Source of the DNA: Pollutimonas harenae
Lineage (GTDB): Bacteria; Pseudomonadota; Gammaproteobacteria; Burkholderiales; Burkholderiaceae_B
Direction: 5' to 3'
DNA: 64,000 nucleotides
NCBI RefSeq assembly: GCF_004153685.1
Contig: NZ_SDQD01000002.1
Span: forward strand, 434,001 to 498,000
The stretch's first letter is position 1. Each line of letters begins with the position of its first letter. Positions 57,201 through 64,000 of this stretch are shown in pieces. A program made the position numbers and the translations under genes. The notes under the pieces were generated by a model, which did not search any database, was not told the DNA's origin, and saw nothing but the letters and a program-made list of their open reading frames with translations.

Positions 57201-57897
57201 TGGTTTGACACTGGATGCTGAAGTCCAGATTACAAATCTGGGCGAATATCTGGATCAAATCGGCCAAAAGGATGTAATGAAAGCAGGCGAGGGTACGGTT
57301 AAAGGCAAGCTTGAATGGCACAACATGCCTTGGCATTTCAGCAGGGCTGACTTGAATGGCCAGATCGAGTTCAGTTTACGCAAAGGGCGCTTCAGCTCAC
57401 TGAATTCGTACTCGGCACGCCTGCTCGAGCTTTTGTCATTGCAATCAGTCAAACGTCTGGCCCGCCTGGACTTCAACCCCGCCGGGCTAACCCGGGAAGG
57501 CTTTCCTTACGACGATCTGCGCGGCACTGTCAGTATCAACAATGGCCTGATGAGCACCAGTGACTATCGGGTTATCGGGCCGGTTGGCACCATAGTGATA
57601 GGCGGAAACATCGACCTGGTCAACGAGCTGCTGGACTTGCAGGCCGTAGTCATTCCAAGTCTGGATATCAGTGGTGCGGCGGTGGCGGCCGGTATCGCCA
57701 TCAACCCCATTGTAGGCGTGGGTGCATTTCTTACCCAATGGTTGCTGCAGGTGCCCCTGGCCAAGGCCATGACGGTCCAGTATCAAATAAGCGGTAAGTG
57801 GGATGATCCGAAAATCAAGGAGCTGGAGGGGCCTGAGCCTGACGCCGGTGCCAGGCCAGCGACCCCGGAGCAGCCAGAGCCGGTGATCGAGCACTGA
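54235..57897 (+). CDS. yhdP: YhdP-family AsmA-like envelope protein
   Basis: A very large (1220-residue) protein with one N-terminal membrane anchor (residues about 8-30, LVGKIALIAYFVLGLLFLGA) and a long beta-rich periplasmic part. It ends in the AsmA_2-type region VINNGLMSTSDYRVIGPVGTIVIGG-like and IPSLDISGAAVAAGIAINPIVGVGAFL. Family members (YhdP, TamB, YdbH) bridge the periplasm and move phospholipids to the outer membrane. The GTG at 54235 is the first usable start. A short Pro/Glu-rich tail ends the protein. Confidence 0.92.
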   Translation: MLQFSTLIFKLVGKIALIAYFVLGLLFLGARYWVFPNINEWRPQIERHLSVALNSDVSLGAIAVDWKGPNPKLQALDVKLQDEQGRSLLAVPEIQATISWRSLLGGDLQLVMLEASGLDLTLRRGLDDQVWVMGRSFSLGGPRPSSEDTGTAADWLLGQRDIMLRSATLRWIDETRNAPPLVLKRVALRLSNRHDDHRFMLQADIPEALGKTLDLRGEFLHTPTNESEPLDLNEGRGQLYAHVENMQPLGWAPWIDMPRSLKSGRLSVRSWLKFQSGDIESLTSDVTVMDGYWESTRYGVKAQAVRLFMSGPWRDYTRLLNQYDAAPQSPAKEGATLQGVAYRLLAQKLEIQAPNTFERAIRLEHLVSRGAVQRPDTGWRVDASQLDLSGPDMAARLQGHWRQHGVDTSGFIDLQGSITRLAIPAIKHYLPASVNPDAREWMERGLLAGQVNDASLVLRGDLDDFPFNDTADEGVFNIAGQYSGAIIDYLPANKKSPGWPRLVDMQGKVSLDRADLRLSADQAVMWPTPQQSIQLHDVQARIPNLEKNSVLSITGQTQADGNTYLALMTHTPLGGMLDEQFNETRATGVWSVPLALTIPLMHSRDTTVKGAIHFSEGDLRLTPEMPVFSKVTGTLEFSDTGFSTSDLKSEFLGGPVAISGGVGGALKGLRLQGTAQASAIREYTGLEGLKRLTGHMVYRAGLHQGKGKDRAFVLDIESDLVGLAMDFPPPLKKTTSKRLPLRISWQRHGDGKSMALGLALGTELQAKLLHRDNARDGAYFHAAALGVNKKAVLPKSGFALDLSYPVVDIDAWTDLVNEFSNTLPGADKARSQPLLPAIQTLRLQADKVLVKGVMLDTFTFAAHRPEPQQWRADISSSQTAGTLFWHEANGRVAGRIDANFDRLSLGSEQEGESSHQSADEFQIDDELDIPGVNLHVRKFRLYGRDVGELSLVGVNQARGDLWKLESLRLKSPSAELSGSGLWRLQGPNRGLTLDAEVQITNLGEYLDQIGQKDVMKAGEGTVKGKLEWHNMPWHFSRADLNGQIEFSLRKGRFSSLNSYSARLLELLSLQSVKRLARLDFNPAGLTREGFPYDDLRGTVSINNGLMSTSDYRVIGPVGTIVIGGNIDLVNELLDLQAVVIPSLDISGAAVAAGIAINPIVGVGAFLTQWLLQVPLAKAMTVQYQISGKWDDPKIKELEGPEPDAGARPATPEQPEPVIEH

Positions 57898-57927
57898 GCT
57901 GGGTCATCAAGACTCGAATAAGCCCAA

Positions 57928-57964
57928 CAACATCATGGCGAGCATTTGGCTCGCCATGATGTTG
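57928..57964. terminator. Strong hairpin between yhdP and gdhA
   Basis: A perfect 16-bp stem (CAACATCATGGCGAGC, 57928-57943, with its complement at 57949-57964) with a 5-nt loop lies between convergent genes. It lacks a U-tract on both strands, so it may stabilise 3' ends or support Rho-dependent termination rather than act intrinsically. Confidence 0.65.
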
Positions 57965-57985
57965 GGGGTCGGTACCTGGTCTGGC

Positions 57986-59329
57986 TTAGTAGACGCCTTG
58001 CTGCAGCATGGCATCAGCGACCTTGACGAAGCCGGCAATATTGGCTCCATTCACATAGTTGACCTTGCCACCCGGCATGCCACCGTGCAAAACGCAGTTT
58101 TCGTGAATATCACGCATGATGGCGTGCAGCTTGTTGTCGACCTGCTCACGGGTCCAGTGCAGCCTTTGTGCGTTCTGGCTCATTTCCAGGCCTGACACTG
58201 CCACACCGCCTGCATTACTGGCTTTGCCGGGCGCATACAGGATGCCGGCATGCAGGAAGGTTTCGACAGCGTCAAGGCTGGTGGGCATGTTGGCGCCTTC
58301 GGCTACACAGCGTACGCCATTTTTAATCAGGGCTTTGGCGTCTTCCAGCTCAAGTTCGTTCTGGGTGGCGCAAGGCAGGGCGACATCGACCGGTACATGC
58401 CAGGGGCGTTTGCCTGCTTCGTAAACCAGATTGAATTGCTTGGCGTAGTCTTCGACCCGGCCGCGCTGCTCGTTCTTGATGTGTATAAGCGCTTCGAGTT
58501 TCTCGGGGCTGAAGCCAGCTTTGTCGATGACGACACCATGAGAATCCGACACGGTAATGACCTTGGCACCCAATTGCATGCACTTCTGGATGGCGTACTG
58601 GGCTACGTTGCCCGAGCCCGATACCGACACGGTATAGCCTTCAAGAGACTGGCGGGCCTGCTTGAGCATTTCTTCTGCAAAATATACGGTACCGTAACCG
58701 GTAGCTTCCGGGCGTATCAGGCTGCCGCCAAAGCTTAACCCTTTACCTGTAAAGACACTGGCTGACGAGTTCGAGAGTTTCTTCATCATGCCGGCCATGA
58801 AGCCGACTTCGCGAGCACCCACGCCGATATCGCCTGCCGGTACGTCGGTGTCCGGACCCAGGTGACGATAGAGTTCGATAATCAATGCCTGGCAGAAACG
58901 CATCACTTCTGCATCGGATTTGCCTTTGGGGTCGAAATCGGAACCGCCTTTGCCGCCGCCCATAGGCAGTGTCGTCAACGCATTCTTGAAGGTCTGCTCA
59001 AAGGCCAGGAACTTGAGGATGGACAGGTTGACTGAGGAGTGGAAGCGCATGCCGCCCTTGAATGGGCCGATGGCGGAACTGTGTTGGATGCGGAAACCGC
59101 GGTTGGTTCGTACCTTGCCCTGGTCATCGACCCAAGAGATGCGAAACTGGATGGCACGCTCAGGCTCGACCAGACGTTCCAGCAGCCCTTGCTCGGCGTA
59201 TTTGGGATTTTGCTCGATGAAGGGCCACAAACTGTTCATGACTTCTTTCACGGCCTGCATGAATTCGGGTTGATGCGGGTCGCGGGCCTTGATTTGGTCA
59301 AGAAACTGGTCAAGAGTAGGTAGTGTCAT
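57986..59329 (-). CDS. gdhA: NADP-specific glutamate dehydrogenase
   Basis: Hexameric enzyme that forms glutamate from 2-oxoglutarate and ammonia. The 447-residue product has GPFKGGMRFHSSVNLSILKFLAFEQTFKNALT and the catalytic lysine segment PMGGGKGGSDFDPKGKSD. DVPAGDIGVGAREVGFM and the Rossmann VSGSGNVAQYAI are also present. A TTG one codon upstream is less likely than the ATG at 59329. With glnE nearby, this stretch groups nitrogen assimilation functions. Confidence 0.97.
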   Translation of the reverse strand: MTLPTLDQFLDQIKARDPHQPEFMQAVKEVMNSLWPFIEQNPKYAEQGLLERLVEPERAIQFRISWVDDQGKVRTNRGFRIQHSSAIGPFKGGMRFHSSVNLSILKFLAFEQTFKNALTTLPMGGGKGGSDFDPKGKSDAEVMRFCQALIIELYRHLGPDTDVPAGDIGVGAREVGFMAGMMKKLSNSSASVFTGKGLSFGGSLIRPEATGYGTVYFAEEMLKQARQSLEGYTVSVSGSGNVAQYAIQKCMQLGAKVITVSDSHGVVIDKAGFSPEKLEALIHIKNEQRGRVEDYAKQFNLVYEAGKRPWHVPVDVALPCATQNELELEDAKALIKNGVRCVAEGANMPTSLDAVETFLHAGILYAPGKASNAGGVAVSGLEMSQNAQRLHWTREQVDNKLHAIMRDIHENCVLHGGMPGGKVNYVNGANIAGFVKVADAMLQQGVY

Positions 59330-59435
59330 CAAGTATGCTCTGTTGTAGGTACTGAGTAAGCAAGGCTCAGTGAGTATTGAAAATAGTGATTCAGGTCTGG
59401 GCAGCTACCATCCCGCGGGGTGATATGACAGACAA

Positions 59436-59461
59436 GTAAGCCTCTCGTTAGAGAGGCTTAC
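59436..59461 (-). terminator. Terminator after rho
   Basis: A perfect 11-bp stem GTAAGCCTCTC / GAGAGGCTTAC with a 4-nt loop lies 16 bp beyond the rho stop. The minus-strand tail (TTGTC) is only weakly U-rich, so the efficiency is uncertain. Confidence 0.7.
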
Positions 59462-59477
59462 AGGTGTGGCTTGCCGC

Positions 59478-60734
59478 TTATTTTTTCATCATGTCAAAAA
59501 ATTCGGAGTTTGTTTTGGTTGCACGAATTTTGTCCAGGATGAACTCCATTGCTTCGATTTCGTCCATGTCGTGTATGAACTTTCGAAGTACCCAAACTTT
59601 TTGTAGAAGCTCAGGCTTGATGAGCAGTTCCTCACGGCGTGTGCCTGATTTATTCAGGTTGATGGCCGGATAAACACGCTTTTCGGCCAGGCGCCGCTCG
59701 AGGTGGACCTCGGAGTTACCTGTGCCTTTGAATTCTTCGTAGATGACCTCATCCATGCGGCTGCCGGTTTCTACCAGTGCCGTACCGATGATGGTCAGCG
59801 AGCCGCCTTCTTCGACGTTGCGAGCCGCGCCAAAAAAGCGCTTGGGCCGCTGCAGTGCATTGGCGTCGACACCGCCGGTAAGCACCTTGCCGGAAGCCGG
59901 TACGACGGTATTGTAAGCCCGTGCCAGACGGGTGATGGAGTCGAGCAGAATGACGACGTCTTTTTTAAGCTCAACCAGTCGTTTGGCCTTTTCGATGACC
60001 ATTTCTGCGACCTGGACGTGGCGTGTTGCTGGCTCGTCGAAAGTGGATGCCACAACCTCACCACGCACGGTGCGTTGCATTTCAGTGACTTCTTCCGGAC
60101 GTTCGTCGACCAGCATGACGATCATGACGGCGTCGGGGTAGTTGGTGCTGATGGCATGTGCAATATGCTGCATCATGACCGTTTTGCCCGACTTGGGACT
60201 GGCCACGATAAGGGCGCGCTGGCCTTTGCCAAAAGGTGCAAAGATATCCAGTATGCGGCCCGTGATGTTTTCTTCGCTCTTGATGTTGCGCTCGAGCGTC
60301 ATGACTTCGTCTGGGTGCAGCGGCGTGAGGTTATCAAACATAATGCGATGTTTGATGGTCTCGGGCTGCATGCCATTGACTTTGTCGACCTTGACCAGGG
60401 CAAAATAGCGCTCGCCATCTTTGGGCGTGCGGACTTCGCCTTCTATGGAGTCACCTGTGTGCAGATTGAATCGACGGATCTGGGACGGCGAGATGTAAAT
60501 ATCGTCAGGGCTGGCCAGATACGAGGTTTCAGGTGAACGCAGGAACCCGAAGCCGTCAGGCAATACTTCAAGCACACCATCACCGAAGATCTGCTCGCCC
60601 TGTTTGGCCCGTCGTTTCATGATGGCAAACATCAGTTCCTGTTTGCGTAGACGGCTGGCGTTGTCGATTTCCAGTTCGGCGGCCATTTCGAGCAGCTTGG
60701 AAACGTGCTGTGTTTTTAATTCGGTGAGGTGCAT
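59478..60734 (-). CDS. rho: Transcription termination factor Rho
   Basis: Hexameric RNA-dependent ATPase that ends transcription. The 418-residue product begins [20 protein letters not shown]. The RNA-binding cold-shock domain has [17 protein letters not shown]. The ATPase core has the P-loop [22 protein letters not shown] and the Q/R-loops. The ATG at 60734 is the family start; the longer upstream frame is not expected to be translated. trxA lies 69 bp upstream in the same direction. Confidence 0.98.
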   Translation of the reverse strand: MHLTELKTQHVSKLLEMAAELEIDNASRLRKQELMFAIMKRRAKQGEQIFGDGVLEVLPDGFGFLRSPETSYLASPDDIYISPSQIRRFNLHTGDSIEGEVRTPKDGERYFALVKVDKVNGMQPETIKHRIMFDNLTPLHPDEVMTLERNIKSEENITGRILDIFAPFGKGQRALIVASPKSGKTVMMQHIAHAISTNYPDAVMIVMLVDERPEEVTEMQRTVRGEVVASTFDEPATRHVQVAEMVIEKAKRLVELKKDVVILLDSITRLARAYNTVVPASGKVLTGGVDANALQRPKRFFGAARNVEEGGSLTIIGTALVETGSRMDEVIYEEFKGTGNSEVHLERRLAEKRVYPAINLNKSGTRREELLIKPELLQKVWVLRKFIHDMDEIEAMEFILDKIRATKTNSEFFDMMKK

Positions 60735-60803
60735 GTGAGAAGAGAGAGGGTTTGCCAGTATGGCGAGCCAGGAAAGGCTCGCGCGCAAAAGCTAGAAACG
60801 GAA

Positions 60804-61130
60804 TTACAAGGATTCGTCCAGGAATGCAGTCAGTTGGGATTTTGACAGTGCGCCGACTTTGGTTGCCGCTGCCTTGCCGTCTTTGAACAGCATAAGCGTT
60901 GGGATGCCACGAACGCCGAACTTGGCGGCTGTGTCGGGGTTTGCGTCGACGTCGACTTTGGCAATAATAACACGGCCTTCGTATTGCTTGGCCGCTTCGT
61001 CGAGCAAGGGTGCAATCATTTTGCAGGGGCCACACCAGGCAGCCCAATAGTCGACTAGTACAGGGACGTCGGAGTTGATGACGTCAGCCTCAAATGAGGC
61101 ATCGCTCACGTGTTTGATGGATTCGCTCAT
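60804..61130 (-). CDS. trxA: Thioredoxin 1
   Basis: General disulfide reductase of the cytoplasm. The 108-residue product has the active site [13 protein letters not shown] and the cis-proline loop [12 protein letters not shown]. trxA-rho is a common proteobacterial pair. It may also recycle peroxiredoxins such as the one at 16069. Confidence 0.97.
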   Translation of the reverse strand: MSESIKHVSDASFEADVINSDVPVLVDYWAAWCGPCKMIAPLLDEAAKQYEGRVIIAKVDVDANPDTAAKFGVRGIPTLMLFKDGKAAATKVGALSKSQLTAFLDESL

Positions 61131-61298
61131 GGTAAAAGAAAAAAGAGGATGGTTTGAAGGCTATAAGGGAAGGCAAGCCCGCAGCACAGTGTATTCTGTG
61201 TTGCGCTTGTGTTTTTTATTTCTGGATTTTGTTAAGCATACCACTGTAGGCGAAGGCGCGCACACGATGGGTAATAGCAGTATTTACCGACCCTTCGC

Positions 61299-61326
61299 TT
61301 GGGAAGCGCCGAGCTTTCCGTAAAAT
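61299..61326 (+). promoter_or_regulatory. Possible parE promoter
   Basis: TTGGGA (61299-61304) and TAAAAT (61321-61326), 16 bp apart, lie in the 230-bp trxA-parE gap and would start a short leader to the TTG at 61361. The rest of the gap holds only a small CACAG/CTGTG dyad. Confidence 0.45.
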
Positions 61327-61360
61327 ACCGCATTCTTTTCCGTAATTTCGAGACGATATT

Positions 61361-63322
61361 TTGGCTATTCCACGCTATGACGAAGGATCCATCCGGGTAT
61401 TGAAGGGGCTCGAACCCGTCAAGCAACGACCCGGCATGTACACCCGTACCGACAATCCCCTGCATATTGTGCAAGAGGTCATCGACAACGCGGCCGACGA
61501 GGCGCTGGCGGGGTTCTGCACCACTATCAAAGTGACTTTGCACACTGACGGCAGTGTGTCGGTTGAAGACAACGGGCGCGGTATCCCGGTAGGCCTGCAT
61601 CCCGAGGAAAAGGCTCCTGTGGTCGAATTGGTGTTCACGCGGCTACATGCTGGCGGCAAGTTCGACAAGAAATCTGCGGGCGCTTACGCTTTTTCGGGCG
61701 GACTGCACGGAGTGGGGGTCTCTGTTACCAACGCCTTGTCCACCCGGCTCGAGGTACTGGTCTGGCGCGATGGCGCCACGCACCAGCTGATCTTTGCTGA
61801 CGCTGCTGTGCACACCCCCCTGCAAGAACTCGAACCCGTCAGCCGGAAAAAAACCGGGACGCGCATTCGCGTCTGGCCCGATCCAAAGTATTTCGATACG
61901 GCGACGCTGCCTATCGCTGAGCTGGCCCATGCCCTGCGCAGCAAGGCGGTGCTGTTGAGCGGCGTTAAAGTGACGCTGACCATAGAAAAAACGGGCGAGA
62001 TGCGCGAATGGCAATACCAGGAGGGCTTGCGTGGTTACCTCGAAGAGGCCTTGGGCGATACCGAAAAAATCATTCCTTTACTTGAAGGCAAGCAGTATGC
62101 TGCCGACGACGACGAGTCTTACGCTGAAGGCGAGGGGGCACAGTGGGTGATCGCCTGGACGCTCGAGGGCCAGGTGGTGCGCGAGTCCTACGTCAATCTG
62201 ATTGCCACGACTGCCGGCGGTACCCACGAGGCGGGCTTGCGCGATGGTTTGTTCAATGCCGTCAAGTCCTTTGCCGAACTGCATAGCCTTATTCCCAAAG
62301 GTGTCAAGCTGCTTGCCGAAGACGTCTTCGCCCGGGCCAGCTTTGTACTGTCGGCCAAAGTGCTCGATCCGCAGTTTCAGGGTCAGATCAAAGAAAAACT
62401 CAATAGCCGGGACGCCGTCCGGCTGGTGGGCGGTTTCGTCAAGAACGCGCTCGACCTTTGGCTGAATGCCAATGTCGAATACGGCAAGAAGTTGGCTGAC
62501 GCCGCAATCCGGCAGGCGCAAGCCCGGGCCCGCTCGGCCAAGAAAGTTGAAAAGCGCAAGAGTTCAGGTGTGGCGGTCCTTCCCGGCAAACTAACTGACT
62601 GTGAGTCTGATGATGTCTCGCGTACCGAGCTGTTCCTGGTCGAGGGTGACTCGGCTGGCGGGTCGGCAAAAATGGGTCGTAGCAAAGAGTTCCAGGCGAT
62701 TCTTCCTCTGCGCGGCAAGGTGCTGAATTCCTGGGAAGTCGATCGCGACAGGTTGTTCGCCAATAACGAAATTCACGATATAGCCGTGGCTATCGGGGTC
62801 GATCCACACGGGCCGAACGACACGCCCGATTTGTCCGGTCTGCGCTACGGCCACATTTGCATCCTGTCGGACGCTGACGTCGACGGTTCACATATCCAGG
62901 TTTTGCTGCTTACTTTATTCTTCAGACATTTTCCCAAGCTGATCGATGCAGGCCATGTATATATTGCACGGCCGCCCTTGTTCCGTGTCGATGTACCCGC
63001 CGCCGGTAAACGGCCGGCCCGCAAGGTGTATTGCCTCGATCAAGCCGAGCTGGATATCGTCCAGGACAAGCTGCGCAAGGAAGGCGTGCGCGAGGGATCA
63101 TGGAGCATCAGCCGCTTCAAGGGGCTGGGCGAAATGAGCGCTGAACAGCTTTGGGATACCACCATGAATCCCGATACACGACGCCTGATGCCGGTTACTT
63201 GCGGCGAGCTGGGCACGTCCGGCACCACCGCAATGTTCGATATGCTGATGGGCAAGGGCGAGTCTGCTCAGCGCCGCGTCTGGCTCGAAGAAAAAGGCAA
63301 TCTGGCCGAGATCGACGTTTAG
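61361..63322 (+). CDS. parE: DNA topoisomerase IV subunit B
   Basis: ATPase subunit of the decatenating type II topoisomerase. The 653-residue product has the GHKL fold (VIDNAADEAL, VEDNGRGIPVG, GGLHGVGVSVTNAL). The TOPRIM part has LVEGDSAGGSAKMGR, PLRGKVLNSWE and SDADVDGSHIQVLLLT. The TTG at 61361 gives the expected N-terminus (MAIPRYDEGSIRVLKGLEP); no in-frame ATG is closer. parC follows after 36 bp. Confidence 0.96.
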   Translation: MAIPRYDEGSIRVLKGLEPVKQRPGMYTRTDNPLHIVQEVIDNAADEALAGFCTTIKVTLHTDGSVSVEDNGRGIPVGLHPEEKAPVVELVFTRLHAGGKFDKKSAGAYAFSGGLHGVGVSVTNALSTRLEVLVWRDGATHQLIFADAAVHTPLQELEPVSRKKTGTRIRVWPDPKYFDTATLPIAELAHALRSKAVLLSGVKVTLTIEKTGEMREWQYQEGLRGYLEEALGDTEKIIPLLEGKQYAADDDESYAEGEGAQWVIAWTLEGQVVRESYVNLIATTAGGTHEAGLRDGLFNAVKSFAELHSLIPKGVKLLAEDVFARASFVLSAKVLDPQFQGQIKEKLNSRDAVRLVGGFVKNALDLWLNANVEYGKKLADAAIRQAQARARSAKKVEKRKSSGVAVLPGKLTDCESDDVSRTELFLVEGDSAGGSAKMGRSKEFQAILPLRGKVLNSWEVDRDRLFANNEIHDIAVAIGVDPHGPNDTPDLSGLRYGHICILSDADVDGSHIQVLLLTLFFRHFPKLIDAGHVYIARPPLFRVDVPAAGKRPARKVYCLDQAELDIVQDKLRKEGVREGSWSISRFKGLGEMSAEQLWDTTMNPDTRRLMPVTCGELGTSGTTAMFDMLMGKGESAQRRVWLEEKGNLAEIDV

Positions 63323-63358
63323 TCGTGCAGCCGGTCTTAACACATACCGAGATACAAG

Positions 63359-64000
63359 ATGGATAGTACACAAGCAGGTCTGTTCGATGGCGAACAGGGT
63401 GGTGACGACATCGCTCTGGCACATTATGCCGAGCAAGCTTATCTGGATTACGCAGTTTCCGTAGTGCGCGGGCGGGCTCTGCCGGACGTGGCTGACGGAC
63501 AAAAGCCCGTGCAGCGACGCATTCTCTATGCCATGCAGGCCATGGGCCTGGGACCAAGTGCAAAACCCGTCAAGTCTGCCCGTGTGGTGGGTGATGTGTT
63601 GGGCAAATATCATCCGCATGGCGACCAAGCGGCGTACGATGCCATGGTGCGTATGGCACAGGACTTCGTGCTGCGCTACCCTTTGGTCGACGGCCAAGGC
63701 AACTTCGGCTCGCGCGATGGCGATAATGCCGCCGCCATGCGTTATACCGAAGCACGCCTGACCCCATTTGCCCGAGTCTTGCTGGATGAGCTGGACGAAG
63801 GCACTGTCGACTTCGTTCCCAATTATGACGGTAGCCAGAAAGAACCCGTGCTGCTGCCGGCGCGCCTGCCAGTGATGTTGCTGAATGGGGCATCAGGTAT
63901 TGCGGTGGGTATGGCAACCGAAATTCCATCCCACAATCTGCGTGAGGTAGCTCGGGCCTGCGTAGCCATGATACGTAACCCCAAGCTGCCGGACGAAGAA
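63359..64000 (+). CDS. parC: DNA topoisomerase IV subunit A (3' end outside window)
   Basis: DNA-cleaving subunit; 214 codons are visible before the window ends. [27 protein letters not shown] is the N-terminal helix pair, and Tyr129 in [11 protein letters not shown] is the catalytic tyrosine. In the quinolone-interacting stretch [12 protein letters not shown], the residues aligning with E. coli Ser80 and Glu84 are Gln90 and Asp94. Co-directional with parE. Confidence 0.96.
   Translation, partial: MDSTQAGLFDGEQGGDDIALAHYAEQAYLDYAVSVVRGRALPDVADGQKPVQRRILYAMQAMGLGPSAKPVKSARVVGDVLGKYHPHGDQAAYDAMVRMAQDFVLRYPLVDGQGNFGSRDGDNAAAMRYTEARLTPFARVLLDELDEGTVDFVPNYDGSQKEPVLLPARLPVMLLNGASGIAVGMATEIPSHNLREVARACVAMIRNPKLPDEE

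Noticed and set aside
57928-57964. The strong hairpin after yhdP as a mobile-element end
   Set aside because: It is a single simple hairpin between convergent genes with no duplicated flanks; a transcript-end structure explains it.
1-64000. tRNA, rRNA, CRISPR array, prophage or insertion sequence
   Set aside because: No cloverleaf-like tRNA sequence, rRNA segment, regular short spaced repeats, transposase or phage genes were recognised while reading; gaps between genes are short and mostly explained.

Overview
The window is chromosomal DNA of a betaproteobacterium, most likely of the family Alcaligenaceae (Bordetella/Achromobacter/Pusillimonas relatives). This is inferred from protein similarity and from gene order: tyrA-aroA-cmk-rpsA-ihfB-lapA-lapB-rfaE1-hldD, etfBA next to a large acyl-CoA dehydrogenase, acpS-nagZ-uvrC-pgsA, a ccoSNOQPGH cluster next to an FNR-type regulator, and rho-trxA-parE-parC. 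It is almost entirely core genome. Coding density is high, stop/start overlaps are common, and several starts are GTG or TTG. I saw no prophage, transposase, rRNA, tRNA or CRISPR array.

Layout. 1-8.7 kb: end of aromatic amino acid synthesis (tyrA, aroA), cmk, ribosomal protein S1, IHF-beta, LPS assembly (lapA, lapB) and heptose synthesis (rfaE1, hldD). 8.8-16.7 kb: a secreted helix-hairpin-helix protein, cysM, mltB, an HDAC-like deacetylase, etfBA with an acyl-CoA dehydrogenase, and a 1-Cys peroxiredoxin. 16.8-21.9 kb: a universal stress protein, a 58-residue membrane protein behind two LexA boxes, rplS, a Nudix hydrolase, rsgA, an M48 protease and orn. 21.9-31.3 kb: a phenylacetate catabolic cluster (paaX divergent from paaABCDE-paaN-paaG-paaI-paaK). 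31.4-39.1 kb: acpS, nagZ, uvrC, pgsA, an MFS transporter, queF and isocitrate lyase. 39.3-46.6 kb: the cbb3 oxidase cluster and fnr. 46.8-51.3 kb: mazEF, clpB, a nested inverted repeat and queH. 51.3-64 kb: glnE, yhdP, gdhA, rho, trxA, parE and the start of parC.

Functional links. An FNR homologue with all four cluster cysteines and the FNR recognition helix is encoded at 45905-46633. Matching TTGAT-N4-ATCAA boxes lie in front of the cbb3 cluster (39294-39307), inside the paaA promoter (22959-22972), and in near-consensus form upstream of fnr itself (46731-46744). This suggests one oxygen-responsive circuit that switches on the high-affinity oxidase and may turn off the oxygen-requiring phenylacetyl-CoA epoxidase. 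EtfAB and the acyl-CoA dehydrogenase handle acyl-CoA oxidation, and isocitrate lyase the glyoxylate bypass for the resulting acetyl-CoA.

The most unusual items are the tandem LexA operators in front of a 58-codon membrane-protein gene (17451-17766); a CcoI-like P1B-ATPase that has lost all its soluble catalytic domains but keeps its membrane core and CPC motif (39342-40298); a perfect 26-bp palindrome upstream of fnr; the layered paaA promoter; and the nested inverted repeat after clpB. All functional statements rest on reading the sequence; no database search was run.
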